Source of the DNA: Paenibacillus apiarius
GTDB taxonomy: Bacteria > Bacillota > Bacilli > Paenibacillales > Paenibacillaceae
Direction: 5' to 3'
Assembly (NCBI RefSeq): GCF_017052585.1
Contig: NZ_JAFFHZ010000001.1
Coordinates: forward strand, 2,228,501-2,292,500
DNA: 64,000 bases
Below the pieces are notes generated by a model. That model had not been told where the DNA came from. It searched no databases and was given only the letters and a program-made list of their open reading frames with translations. Shown in pieces: positions 9,001-16,197 of the stretch; the stretch's first letter is position 1; each line of letters opens with the position of its first letter. Both the position numbers and the translations under genes were made by a program.

Positions 9001-9759
9001 CTAGCTGAAAGAAATGACGCAGGCCACGCCCGCTCCGATCGCAAATGCAGTCAGCAACGCTTCCGCGCCCTTCGAAATCCCGGACACGAGATGACCCGCC
9101 ATCAGATCCCGCACTGCATTGGTGATGAGCAGTCCGGGCACGAGCGGCATGACGGATCCGATGATGATTTTGTCCAAATCCCGACCCAGCCCGTTCTTGA
9201 CACATAAGTATGATACCGCTCCGATCGCCACCGATGCCAAAAACTCGGCAAAAAACTTGATGCGGACCAGACGGTGGACATAGAGCAGGAGCGAGAATCC
9301 AATACCGCCCGCCAGCAGCGCGGGAATGAATTCCGGCCAGCCGCCCCGGAACATGATGGCGAAGCATCCGCTCGACACGGAAGCGGCAGCAATCTGGATC
9401 CAGATGGGATAAGCCAGATTCGCCTTTTCTATCTTTTGCAGCGCCCGGTAAGCTTCTGCGCCAGAGAGAGCGCCGCCGCTGATCTTCCTCGAAATATCAT
9501 TGACGAGCGTGACTTTCTCCAGGTCGGTGGAGCGCTCGGAAATGCGGAACAGTCTCGTCGTCGGAGCCGATCCGTCGATAGCGAATATAATGCCTGTCGG
9601 CGTCACGAAGCTGTGGCAGTTCTCATATCCGTAGGAAGCGGCGATGCGCATCATCGTATCCTCGACACGATATGTCTCTCCACCGCTTTGCAGCATGATT
9701 TTGCCCGCCAGCAAGCATATTTGGGTAACCTCGTAGCTTTCGTTCGTTTGTGCGCTCAT
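9001..9759 (-). CDS. Threonine/serine exporter, N-terminal-type subunit (YjjP-like)
   Basis: 252 residues. The soluble N-terminal part carries the ThrE/YjjP signature (LAGKIMLQSGGETYRVEDTM, then FVTPTGIIFAI), followed by five hydrophobic helices including IIIGSVMPLVPGLLITNAVRDLMAGHLVSG. It is the first gene of a two-gene operon with the YjjB-like half. The start has a GGAGAG ribosome site in good position. Confidence 0.9.
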   Translation of the reverse strand: MSAQTNESYEVTQICLLAGKIMLQSGGETYRVEDTMMRIAASYGYENCHSFVTPTGIIFAIDGSAPTTRLFRISERSTDLEKVTLVNDISRKISGGALSGAEAYRALQKIEKANLAYPIWIQIAAASVSSGCFAIMFRGGWPEFIPALLAGGIGFSLLLYVHRLVRIKFFAEFLASVAIGAVSYLCVKNGLGRDLDKIIIGSVMPLVPGLLITNAVRDLMAGHLVSGISKGAEALLTAFAIGAGVACVISFS

Positions 9760-9919
9760 TCCCTGTCTCTCCTGTGAATGGCTTGTAGTGGGGCTATATG
9801 TATTCGGACGAGTCCGCAGCGTTCATTAACAAAAAGGAGAGCCTGCGCCCTCCTATTTATGCCTATAGTGTAACCGAGACCCATGGGTTTAGTCTACGAC
9901 TTAAGCACACGTTCGGCTC

Positions 9920-10591
9920 TCATGAGCCCGTCGAATCTTTCCGATCGAATCCATGCCCGTTCAGATGCTCCTCATCCGGCGTCTCCCTAGTAAAGCGGGC
10001 CTCGAGTTTTTTGCTAATCCAGAACGACACGGCGAGAAACAAGATGACATATAAGATTTGCACCGGATCTTGTATGATGCTCGATATATTGTGTCCGATA
10101 TAGGAGACCGAGAGCACCATCAGCGCCTTGCCGCCAGCGACGGCGATCAGGAAGGACCGCAGCGGCATGCGGGCCATTCCCGCAACCATATTGATAATAA
10201 CGAATGGGCCGACCGGAAAAATGCTGAGCAAAAACACATAGCTGAACGCATTGCGGCGGACCCAGAGCATGCCTTTTTTCACCTTCGGCTTCTGTGCCCA
10301 GCGTTCCAAATATGGATGGCCGGCAATTTTGCGGACGATGAGGAACGTCACCAAGCAACCGCTTACCAACCCGATCCAAGAGTATAAGAATCCGAGCCAC
10401 ATTCCGTACACGGCCGCGTTTACGCCGACGATGACAAGCGTTGGCAGCGGAGGGACGAATGATTTCATAAACGTTAATAAAATGCCGGGAAACGGTCCGA
10501 AGGAGCGATACTTCTCCAGCAATTCCAGTAAATTGTCCTCCGTCAGGTAAGACATCACATTCGATAACTCCATCTCTTCGCATGCACCCAC
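9920..10591 (-). CDS. TVP38/TMEM64-family membrane protein
   Basis: A membrane protein of about 223 residues of the DedA/TVP38 superfamily: re-entrant and transmembrane segments around FVPPLPTLVIVGVNAAVYGMWLGFLYSWIGLVSG, and the conserved FPVGPFVIINMVAGMARMPLRSFLIAVAGG block. The C-terminal tail is hydrophilic. Such proteins act in lipid translocation and envelope homeostasis; the exact role of this one is unknown. The start may be GTG 10591 or ATG 10573; neither has a strong ribosome site. Confidence 0.85.
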   Translation of the reverse strand: MGACEEMELSNVMSYLTEDNLLELLEKYRSFGPFPGILLTFMKSFVPPLPTLVIVGVNAAVYGMWLGFLYSWIGLVSGCLVTFLIVRKIAGHPYLERWAQKPKVKKGMLWVRRNAFSYVFLLSIFPVGPFVIINMVAGMARMPLRSFLIAVAGGKALMVLSVSYIGHNISSIIQDPVQILYVILFLAVSFWISKKLEARFTRETPDEEHLNGHGFDRKDSTGS

Positions 10592-10735
10592 TTTTTCTTC
10601 ACATTAACTAACATCCTCGCCCTAGCATATCATAAATCATCTCGTTTACGGTTGCCTCAACATGTCATTTTCGTGATGGCATTCACGACTTCGAGTGCCT
10701 TGCCGTTCTCGCCGGAGCAGTGCGCAAAATTTAAG

Positions 10736-10774
10736 TTGACAAACCAACTTAGTTGTAACTATAATGATTACAAC
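10736..10774 (+). promoter_or_regulatory. Consensus promoter with overlapping inverted-repeat operator
   Basis: TTGACA (10736-10741), an 18-base spacer and TATAAT (10760-10765) match sigma-A consensus fully. GTTGTAA (10752-10758) and TTACAAC (10768-10774) form a perfect inverted repeat that covers the -10 box, which is ideal for repression. A related repeat TGTAAC/GTTACA lies at 10846-10864, followed by the palindrome TTACATGTAA (10860-10869). The interval 10592-10893 has no gene. Confidence 0.75.
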
Positions 10775-10893
10775 AAAACGAAATAATATGATTGCCAGCA
10801 GGAAAGCGCGACCCCCATCCGCTTATCCTATTTTTTAAACCTAGTTGTAACAATATCGGTTACATGTAATCTATTAGGAGGTGAACACGAACC

Positions 10894-11541
10894 ATGACAT
10901 TACAGATCAAAGTATACTCTGATTTTGTCTGTCCGTTCTGTTTCCTGGCCAAAGCGCCCTTCGAGGAAGCCATAAAAGGAAAAGACGTGGAGGTCGAGTG
11001 GATGCCATTCGAGCTGCGTCCAAGTCCAGCGCCCAAGCTCGACCCTTGGAATGATCCATCCAAATTGCAAGGCTGGAAATCTTATATTACGCCAACGGCC
11101 GATAAGCTGGGCGTCGATATGAAATTGCCCCGGGTATCGCCGCATCCTTATACGGGTGTTGCGTTCGAAGGATATCATTACGCCAAGGAACAGGGCAAAG
11201 GCAACGAATACATGAACCGCGTATTCAAAGCATTTTTCCAAGAAGAACAAAACATTGGCGAGATCGAAGTGTTAACGAAGATTGCCGGCGAATTAGGGCT
11301 GGATGAGCAAGCATTCAGAGATGCGCTGCAAGCCGGAACGTATAAGGAAACTCAACAACGGGCCCTCCAGCATGCATATGAAGAAGCCCGCATTACGGGG
11401 GTGCCTACCTTTGTAATCGGCGACGAGCGTGTACAAGGCGTAGCCAGCAAAGAAATGTTCGAGAAGGTTCTCTCGCAACAAATCGGAAACAGCGCGTCTG
11501 TGCCTGAGGGTTTGCAATGCGATATAGATGGAAACTGCTAA
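10894..11541 (+). CDS. DsbA-family oxidoreductase, FrnE-like
   Basis: A cytoplasmic thioredoxin-fold protein of 215 residues with the CxxC active site in DFVCPFCFLAK near residue 13 and the cis-proline loop TGVPTFVIGDERVQGV near residue 167. It has no signal peptide, so it belongs to the FrnE/2-hydroxychromene-isomerase-like branch rather than periplasmic DsbA. Members are linked to oxidative and electrophile stress. A Cys pair (CDIDGNC) ends the protein. Start ATG follows TTAGGAGGTG. It is probably co-transcribed with the NAD(P)-binding gene 41 bases downstream from the operator-controlled promoter at 10736. Confidence 0.9.
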   Translation: MTLQIKVYSDFVCPFCFLAKAPFEEAIKGKDVEVEWMPFELRPSPAPKLDPWNDPSKLQGWKSYITPTADKLGVDMKLPRVSPHPYTGVAFEGYHYAKEQGKGNEYMNRVFKAFFQEEQNIGEIEVLTKIAGELGLDEQAFRDALQAGTYKETQQRALQHAYEEARITGVPTFVIGDERVQGVASKEMFEKVLSQQIGNSASVPEGLQCDIDGNC

Positions 11542-11582
11542 ATATATAACATATAACTCATTTAAATGGAGGTAATGGAATT

Positions 11583-12224
11583 ATGAAAATCGGAGTTGTC
11601 GGAGCAAGCGGAAAAGCGGGAAACCTCATTGTGCAAGAGGCTGTAAACAGAGGACATGAAGTGACGGCGATTGTGCGCGACGCATCCAAAATGAAGGACA
11701 GCAACGTATCCGTTATCGAAAAAGATGTATTTGCCCTTACATCTGATGATGTAAAAGGATTTGATGTGGTCGTGAACGCCTTTGGAGCACCGCAAGGACA
11801 AGAGCATCTGCATGTAGATGCAGGAAGAGCATTGATTAAAGCCCTGCAAGGAGCGCCTGACACCAGACTGATCGTTGTGGGCGGCGCCGGCAGCCTGTTC
11901 GTCGATGAAGCCAAGACGACTCGTCTGATCGATACGTCGGAATTCCCGCAAGAGTATGCGGCAACCGCATCGAACCAAGGGAAAAACCTGCAGGATTTGC
12001 AACAGTCGAGCGGCATCAAATGGACCTTCATCAGCCCGTCTGCATTTTTTGACCCAGCAGGCAAAAGAACCGGTTCTTATCAAAAAGGCAAAGACAATCT
12101 GATGGTGAATGCGAAAGGGAACAGCTATATCAGCTATGCGGATTATGCGATCGCGGTTCTGGACGAAATCGAACAGCCTCAGCACATCAATGAACGATTT
12201 ACTTTGGTTGCAGAAGCAGAATAA
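11583..12224 (+). CDS. NAD(P)H-binding protein (YwnB/NmrA-like atypical SDR)
   Basis: 213 residues with the N-terminal dinucleotide motif IGVVGASGKAGNLIVQEA (GxxGxxG), VVNAFGAP, and the block LIVVGGAGSLFVDE. The latter and KWTFISPSAFFDPAGKRTG are typical of the YwnB/YhhW group. It probably binds NADPH and may reduce quinones; the substrate is unknown. It is the second gene of the FrnE-like operon and is followed by a terminator at 12244. Confidence 0.9.
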   Translation: MKIGVVGASGKAGNLIVQEAVNRGHEVTAIVRDASKMKDSNVSVIEKDVFALTSDDVKGFDVVVNAFGAPQGQEHLHVDAGRALIKALQGAPDTRLIVVGGAGSLFVDEAKTTRLIDTSEFPQEYAATASNQGKNLQDLQQSSGIKWTFISPSAFFDPAGKRTGSYQKGKDNLMVNAKGNSYISYADYAIAVLDEIEQPQHINERFTLVAEAE

Positions 12225-12243
12225 TGAAAAGTCACTACAGAAT

Positions 12244-12284
12244 AAGCCGATTTTTCCTGGATTACAGGAGAAGTCGGCTTTTTT
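12244..12284 (+). terminator. Rho-independent terminator
   Basis: AAGCCGA (12244-12250) pairs with TCGGCTT, with an inner CCTG/CAGG stem; T follows. It ends the FrnE-like operon 20 bases after the stop. Confidence 0.8.
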
Positions 12285-12295
12285 CACCTGCTTCC

Positions 12296-12480
12296 CTAAC
12301 CGGTGTACAGCAAGACATCCTTAACAATGCGGGTAGGCGGCATCGTATAACGCTGATTCAAATAGCACAAGGCTTGAGACAGCGGACCATTCGCTCCCCC
12401 GTATGCTTCAAGCAAGTATCCCGCCATCTTCACATCGCACTTGCTTACCCGGACCGGGTATTGCAATGCTTATTCTCCAT
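12296..12480 (-). pseudogene. 5' remnant of a CotJC-type manganese catalase / spore coat gene
   Basis: The minus strand encodes LQYPVRVSKCDVKMAGYLLE and continues AYGGANGPLSQALCYLNQRY to a stop at 12296. This matches the N-terminal pattern of CotJC, a spore-coat manganese-catalase protein (family pattern LQYPVKVS, YLLEQYGG, LRYLNQRYT). Only about 55 residues are left of roughly 190, and the first codons (ATG at 12480) are out of frame with the rest. The metal-ligand region is gone. The rest of 12225-12812 shows no convincing gene; a 37-codon ORF at 12559-12672 (+) was not recognised. Confidence 0.65.
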
Positions 12481-12757
12481 ATTCTATTAATGGAATCCTT
12501 GACATGAACTCTAGCAATTACACATTTCATTGAGAGAAGATACTTCACCAATAATCAAATGGATATATTTACAAGCTGTTCCCGGTTCGATTATGGCGTA
12601 TTAACGAAGCGCGCGAATGAAATAGCGCAAGCTTACCCTAAGTTGGCGGTTCGTGTGTATAACGATCGGTAGACGGCGAAATTCAGGGCTGTATCCGGCC
12701 TTGCCCTCATCCTCCATTGATGATGTACAGGGAAACGAGTACGTTTTCCTCTTTACG

Positions 12758-12798
12758 GCAGGGGGTTCGCCCCCTGCACAACAAGCGGATGCAGGGGG
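12758..12798. repeat. Three GC-rich arms forming two exclusive hairpins
   Basis: GCAGGGGG (12758-12765), TTCG loop, CCCCCTGC (12770-12777) is a perfect tetraloop hairpin. TGCAGGGGG at 12790-12798 can instead pair with CCCCCTGCA (12770-12778). No T-run follows on either strand. It sits just after the UMP-kinase-like gene stop. Confidence 0.75.
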
Positions 12799-12812
12799 TT
12801 CATTATGTTCAC

Positions 12813-13547
12813 TTAGCTAAGTCTCAGTTCAGAATCACCGCTGATGATTGTGCCCGTGTCCTTGCCATTCATAATTTCAGTCATGCAGCCGGGCTTATCG
12901 AAGTTGAACACGTGAATCGGAATGTTGTAATCTCTGGCGAGAATGAATGCGGACTGGTCCATGACATGCAAATCATGTTGAATCACGTCGTTATAATGCA
13001 GCGAGGCGTACCGCTGCGCATCCTTGTTGCGCTTCGGGTCCTGATTGTACACGCCGTCCACCCCTTGCTTGGCAACGAGTATCGCCTCGCAGTTCACTTC
13101 AATGGCCCTCTGTACCGAAGGATAATCGGTCGTCACGAACGGTTGGCCGTTCCCGCCCGCGAAGATGACGATATACCCTTTCTCCAGATGGTGAATGGCC
13201 TTTAAGCGGATATAGGGCTCGGCCACGGACGTGACCGGAATGGCAGTCATTACCCGCACCTCTGTCTTCGTCTTCGATTTCAACACGCCTCTGAGCATCA
13301 AGCTGTTAATAACCGTCGCCAATGTCCCGATATTGTCGGCCTCGGCCCGTTCGATGCCCCAAGCTTCGCCCATGTTGCCGCGGAAGATATTGCCTCCTCC
13401 GATGACGATGGCCACTTCGACCCCCATGCTCACGACGGACAAGATCTCGTTCGCAATATGCTCCAGCCTCTCCGGATCGAACCCGAATTCGCCGCCCCCC
13501 GCAACGGCCCCGCCGCTAAGCTTAATGAGAACCCTTTTGTACCTCAT
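12813..13547 (-). CDS. UMP kinase paralogue (PyrH-like amino-acid-kinase fold)
   Basis: 244 residues of the uridylate kinase family, which phosphorylates UMP with ATP in the cytoplasm. Family blocks visible are KLSGGAVAGG at the N-terminal phosphate loop, AIVIGGGNIFRG, AEPYIRLKAIHHLEKGYIVI, GVDGVYNQDPKRNKDA and VFNFDKPG. Several positions differ from house-keeping PyrH: KLSGG replaces KLSGE, and GGNGQPFVTTDYPSV replaces the usual GTGNPFFTTDTAA. The gene is not next to rpsB, tsf or frr, so it is likely a second copy; the canonical gene must lie elsewhere. It is preceded by a leader ORF and terminator (13579-13664). Ribosome site GGGAGGTG. Activity as a UMP kinase is uncertain. Confidence 0.85.
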   Translation of the reverse strand: MRYKRVLIKLSGGAVAGGGEFGFDPERLEHIANEILSVVSMGVEVAIVIGGGNIFRGNMGEAWGIERAEADNIGTLATVINSLMLRGVLKSKTKTEVRVMTAIPVTSVAEPYIRLKAIHHLEKGYIVIFAGGNGQPFVTTDYPSVQRAIEVNCEAILVAKQGVDGVYNQDPKRNKDAQRYASLHYNDVIQHDLHVMDQSAFILARDYNIPIHVFNFDKPGCMTEIMNGKDTGTIISGDSELRLS

Positions 13548-13578
13548 CTCTATGCCACACCTCCCAATAAAATAAAAA

Positions 13579-13605
13579 ACACTAAAGCATTGACTGCTTT
13601 AGTGT
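13579..13605 (-). terminator. Leader terminator (attenuator) before the UMP-kinase paralogue
   Basis: ACACTAAAGCA and TGCTTTAGTGT form a perfect 11-bp stem with a 5-base loop, followed on the minus strand by TTTTTTATTTT. It ends 31 bases before the kinase start codon and just before its ribosome site, so read-through is needed to express the gene. The stop codon of the leader ORF lies in its first arm. Confidence 0.85.
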
Positions 13606-13658
13606 CGAAAAAAAGGAATATGAACGATCGGATCAGAGCTCTGCTTGATTCCGGTCAT
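13599..13658 (-). CDS. Putative leader peptide controlling the UMP-kinase paralogue
   Basis: A 19-codon ORF, MTGIKQSSDPIVHIPFFRH. GGGAGGAG lies upstream with 9 bases between GGAGG and the ATG at 13658; an in-frame ATG two codons earlier is too close to it. Its TAA is made by the first arm of the terminator hairpin at 13579-13605. A possible promoter, TTGCAA, 17 bases, TAAACT, lies about 35-65 bases upstream (near 13697-13726). This geometry is the hallmark of ribosome-mediated attenuation, in which stalling or slow decoding alters terminator folding. No strong antiterminator pairing was found by eye. The sensed signal is unknown. Confidence 0.6.
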   Translation of the reverse strand: MTGIKQSSDPIVHIPFFRH

Positions 13659-13809
13659 GAACATACTCCTCCCACCTTCCATGCACATTTGATTTCCAAG
13701 TTTATACTACCAGATAACGAATTGCAACCCTTATACTTTCTCCGCAAAATGGCAGCTTCCCGATTTGCAGAATCCAATCGAGGACAGAGGAAAGACGGTC
13801 AAGCCTAGA

Positions 13810-14115
13810 TTACGGATGAAATTGATAACGTTCTAAATTTACGCGGTTATCTTCGCCTATTTCTATCCCCTCTCCCTGAAGGAACAACTGCTGCAACGAT
13901 TTCGACTCATCGTCCTTGATCGCAATCTCGCCTAATGAATTGATGACCCGATGCCACGGCAGACGATATTTTCCGCTCATGGAATGAAGAATTCTGACGA
14001 CTTGTCTTGCCGCTCGCGGGCTTCCGGCCAAGCGCGCGATTTGCCCATACGTCATTACTTTTCCTTCCGGTATTCCCTTAATAATTTCAATAACGGTTGC
14101 TGTAAACGGTTGCAT
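13810..14115 (-). CDS. Alkyltransferase-like (ATL) protein
   Basis: 101 residues equal to the DNA-binding domain of O6-alkylguanine-DNA alkyltransferase: GKVMTYGQIARLAGSPRAARQV (helix-turn-helix with arginine finger) and PWHRVINSLGEI. The active-site cysteine of the PCHRV motif is replaced by tryptophan, which defines ATL proteins. By family knowledge ATLs bind O6-alkylguanine without repairing it and pass it to nucleotide excision repair. Two other alkylation-repair genes (AlkD-like at 32949, AlkC-like at 39050) occur in the window but are not linked to this one. Confidence 0.93.
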   Translation of the reverse strand: MQPFTATVIEIIKGIPEGKVMTYGQIARLAGSPRAARQVVRILHSMSGKYRLPWHRVINSLGEIAIKDDESKSLQQLFLQGEGIEIGEDNRVNLERYQFHP

Positions 14116-14272
14116 TCTACCCTCTTATCCTTTCATGCATATGCCATCGCCGTTAAGCCTTGAGGTTGGCGTTAAACCACGGCGACAGGATTGCAATCTC
14201 GATGGATTAATCGTGACTGCGATACACGGACGAGAGAGGCCAGATGCCCCCCTCCCCTCCTGGCCTATCCCT

Positions 14273-14653
14273 TTAATCCGTTGTCTCCCGGTCAATGACC
14301 GCAAGCGGGGGAAATGCGGCTGCACCGATTGGTTCGTCCGCTTCCACCAGATGCTTGAGCATGGACAATTTATTGTCCCAGTATCGCTCGTAGTAAGCGA
14401 GCCATCGCTTCAATTCAAGCAGCGGTTCCGGGTCAAGGCTGTATCGCGTCTCCCGGCCGACCTTCCGGCCCTTGACGAGTCCCGCATCCGCCAAGATGCG
14501 CAAATGCTTGGACACGGCCGTCCGGCTCATCGGAAAGTGGCCGCTGATAACGGTGACAGGCATCTCCTGCTCGCCCAGCAGCTCCAGCAGTTGGCGGCGT
14601 GTCGGATCGGCGATAGCCTGGAACACATCATGCTTCGGTAATGGAGCCGTCAT
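14273..14653 (-). CDS. ArsR-family transcriptional regulator
   Basis: A winged helix-turn-helix of the ArsR/SmtB family (FQAIADPTRRQLLELLGE, then MSRTAVSKHLRILADAGLVKGRKVGRETRYSL). It lacks the ELCVC metal site and belongs to the large group paired with SRPBCC proteins. ATG 14653 is chosen because GAGGG lies 5 bases upstream; ATG 14668 would overlap the previous gene by 14 bases. It is second in a two-gene operon behind a consensus promoter (15126-15155) that overlaps a duplicated 19-base operator candidate, so autoregulation is likely. Confidence 0.88.
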   Translation of the reverse strand: MTAPLPKHDVFQAIADPTRRQLLELLGEQEMPVTVISGHFPMSRTAVSKHLRILADAGLVKGRKVGRETRYSLDPEPLLELKRWLAYYERYWDNKLSMLKHLVEADEPIGAAAFPPLAVIDRETTD

Positions 14654-14654
14654 T

Positions 14655-15080
14655 TCATCCCTCGACATAGGCGGCGAGCGATTGCTGCAGCCCTGTCCAG
14701 CCCTGATTCATCCGGTCGCGCACCGTGGCATGGGATTGTCCGAATTCGGTAACCTTGTCGGCATCCCAGCCCGCATGGATTAGGGTAAACTCTGTTTTTC
14801 CGTCCAGATCGACCAGTTCGAACGTAAGAGTCCAATCTTTCCCCCAATTGAAGGACAAGCGGTTGGGCGGATCGATTTCCGTCACTTTGCACGGAGACAT
14901 GCCGAATGGGCCAGCATTCAATTCGAATTCATACCCCTCTATAGGTTGAAAATTATTAGGCATGAACCATGCGGCAATTCCCTCCGATGTGGCGACCGCA
15001 TCCCATACCTTCTGAATCGGTGCATTCAGCACCAGCGTCTGGCGAATGTCAGGCAATGTATGTTTCGAGTTGTGGTCCAT
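14655..15080 (-). CDS. SRPBCC / AHSA1-domain protein
   Basis: A START-like helix-grip fold protein of 141 residues of the AHSA1 group. The blocks LVLNAPIQKVWDAVATSEGIAAWFMPN and LTFELVDLDGKTEFTLIHAGW are typical. Such genes nearly always lie beside an ArsR regulator, as here. It presumably binds a hydrophobic ligand; the function is unknown. Ribosome site GAGGAGG. It is the first gene of the operon. Confidence 0.88.
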   Translation of the reverse strand: MDHNSKHTLPDIRQTLVLNAPIQKVWDAVATSEGIAAWFMPNNFQPIEGYEFELNAGPFGMSPCKVTEIDPPNRLSFNWGKDWTLTFELVDLDGKTEFTLIHAGWDADKVTEFGQSHATVRDRMNQGWTGLQQSLAAYVEG

Positions 15081-15099
15081 AATGAAGCCTCCTCATCTT

Positions 15100-15155
15100 T
15101 ATGACACCTTTTGGTTTCGTTTCGTATTATATGACACCTTTTGGTTTCATGTCAA
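15100..15155 (-). promoter_or_regulatory. Consensus promoter with duplicated 19-bp operator candidate
   Basis: On the minus strand TTGACA (15150-15155), an 18-base spacer and TATAAT (15126-15131) match consensus. A 19-base direct repeat, GAAACCAAAAGGTGTCATA, occurs in the spacer (15130-15148) and again just past the start point (15100-15118), exactly 30 bases apart. The distal half overlaps the last codons of the histidine kinase gene. Confidence 0.8.
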
Positions 15156-16197
15156 ACGGCAACACAACTTCGATTGAGGTTCCTGCATTCAGGTTACTTT
15201 GTACCGCAATGCTTCCCTCATGCATATCCACAATTTTTTTGACGATGGACAACCCCAAGCCGCTGCCGCCTTTTTCGGAGCTTCTCGATTTGTCCGCTTT
15301 GTAAAACCGCTCGAACATACGCTTCCTATGCTCTTCGCTCATTCCGATCCCTGTGTCCGATATAGTCACGAATGCATTCCCGTTCCGCGCATATGCTTGT
15401 ATCCGAATCGTTCCGCCATTCGGCGTGAACTTCACGCTGTTCGTGATGAGATTATTCCACACTTGGCTCATTAAATCTTCATCGGCCGTGACGGTGACCG
15501 CTTCGCATTCAAGCTCCATCTCCAGGTCCTTCTCCAGCCAAGCCGGTTCACACGCCAACACGGCGTTGCGCAGCTGCTTATCCAGCCGATAGCGTGTTGG
15601 TTCGAACGGATGATGCTGCGACTCCAAGGAAGTGAGCTTTAACAAATTTTCGCTGATTTTGGATAAACGATTGCTTTCCATCTCAATGATGGCGACATAA
15701 TGCTGCCGTTCTTCAGGCGTCAAGTCGTCCCTTTTCAGCACATTGGCAAACCCATGAATCGAAGTAAGCGGAGATTGAATTTCATGGGACACGTTGGAGA
15801 TGAAGTCTTGTCTCATTTGTTCTATTTCCCCAAGCTCAACCGCCATCTGGTTAATGGTGCTTACAATTTTGCCAAGCGGGTCATTTTCATTGGAGCGGAT
15901 GTCCAGATTGACAGTGAAATCTCCCCTGGCGATTTTCCGCAAAGCCTCTACGATGATATCCCATACTTTATAATGCTTCTTGCCTACAATGAACGAGATA
16001 AGATACATCGTGCATCCAAAAACAAAAAAGACGATCAGCACATTGATCCATAAGGCAACGAAGCTGTGAGGATATGCGCCAATATACTTATAGAGCGCAT
16101 CGGTGCCATAGAATGCTATCCAGCTCCCCATCGTTACGACAGCCACAGCAAGGAAAATACCGGATACTATTTTTAGAATGGCTATTCCCTTCTTCAT
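15127..16197 (-). CDS. Sensor histidine kinase
   Basis: 356 residues with two membrane helices (about 7-28 and 47-69), a HAMP-like linker (LRKIARGDFTVNLDIRSNENDPLG), the HisKA box FISNVSHEIQSPLTSIHGF with the phospho-accepting His, then N, G1 (DTGIGM), F and G2 (GGSGLGLSIVKK) boxes. The extracytoplasmic loop is only about 20 residues, so it probably senses within the membrane or through the ABC exporter. Note SHEIQSP in place of the common SHELKTP. It overlaps the response regulator by 4 bases and is the last gene of the ABC-RR-HK operon. Its final codons lie within the SRPBCC/ArsR promoter. Confidence 0.93.
   Translation of the reverse strand: MKKGIAILKIVSGIFLAVAVVTMGSWIAFYGTDALYKYIGAYPHSFVALWINVLIVFFVFGCTMYLISFIVGKKHYKVWDIIVEALRKIARGDFTVNLDIRSNENDPLGKIVSTINQMAVELGEIEQMRQDFISNVSHEIQSPLTSIHGFANVLKRDDLTPEERQHYVAIIEMESNRLSKISENLLKLTSLESQHHPFEPTRYRLDKQLRNAVLACEPAWLEKDLEMELECEAVTVTADEDLMSQVWNNLITNSVKFTPNGGTIRIQAYARNGNAFVTISDTGIGMSEEHRKRMFERFYKADKSRSSEKGGSGLGLSIVKKIVDMHEGSIAVQSNLNAGTSIEVVLPFDMKPKGVI

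Noticed and set aside
12559-12672. 37-codon plus-strand ORF in the empty interval before the UMP-kinase paralogue
   Set aside because: No ribosome site and no recognised family; too short to support.
13579-13664. PyrR-binding attenuator for the UMP-kinase paralogue
   Set aside because: The PyrR-binding loop consensus is not visible; a leader ORF is, so peptide-mediated attenuation fits better.
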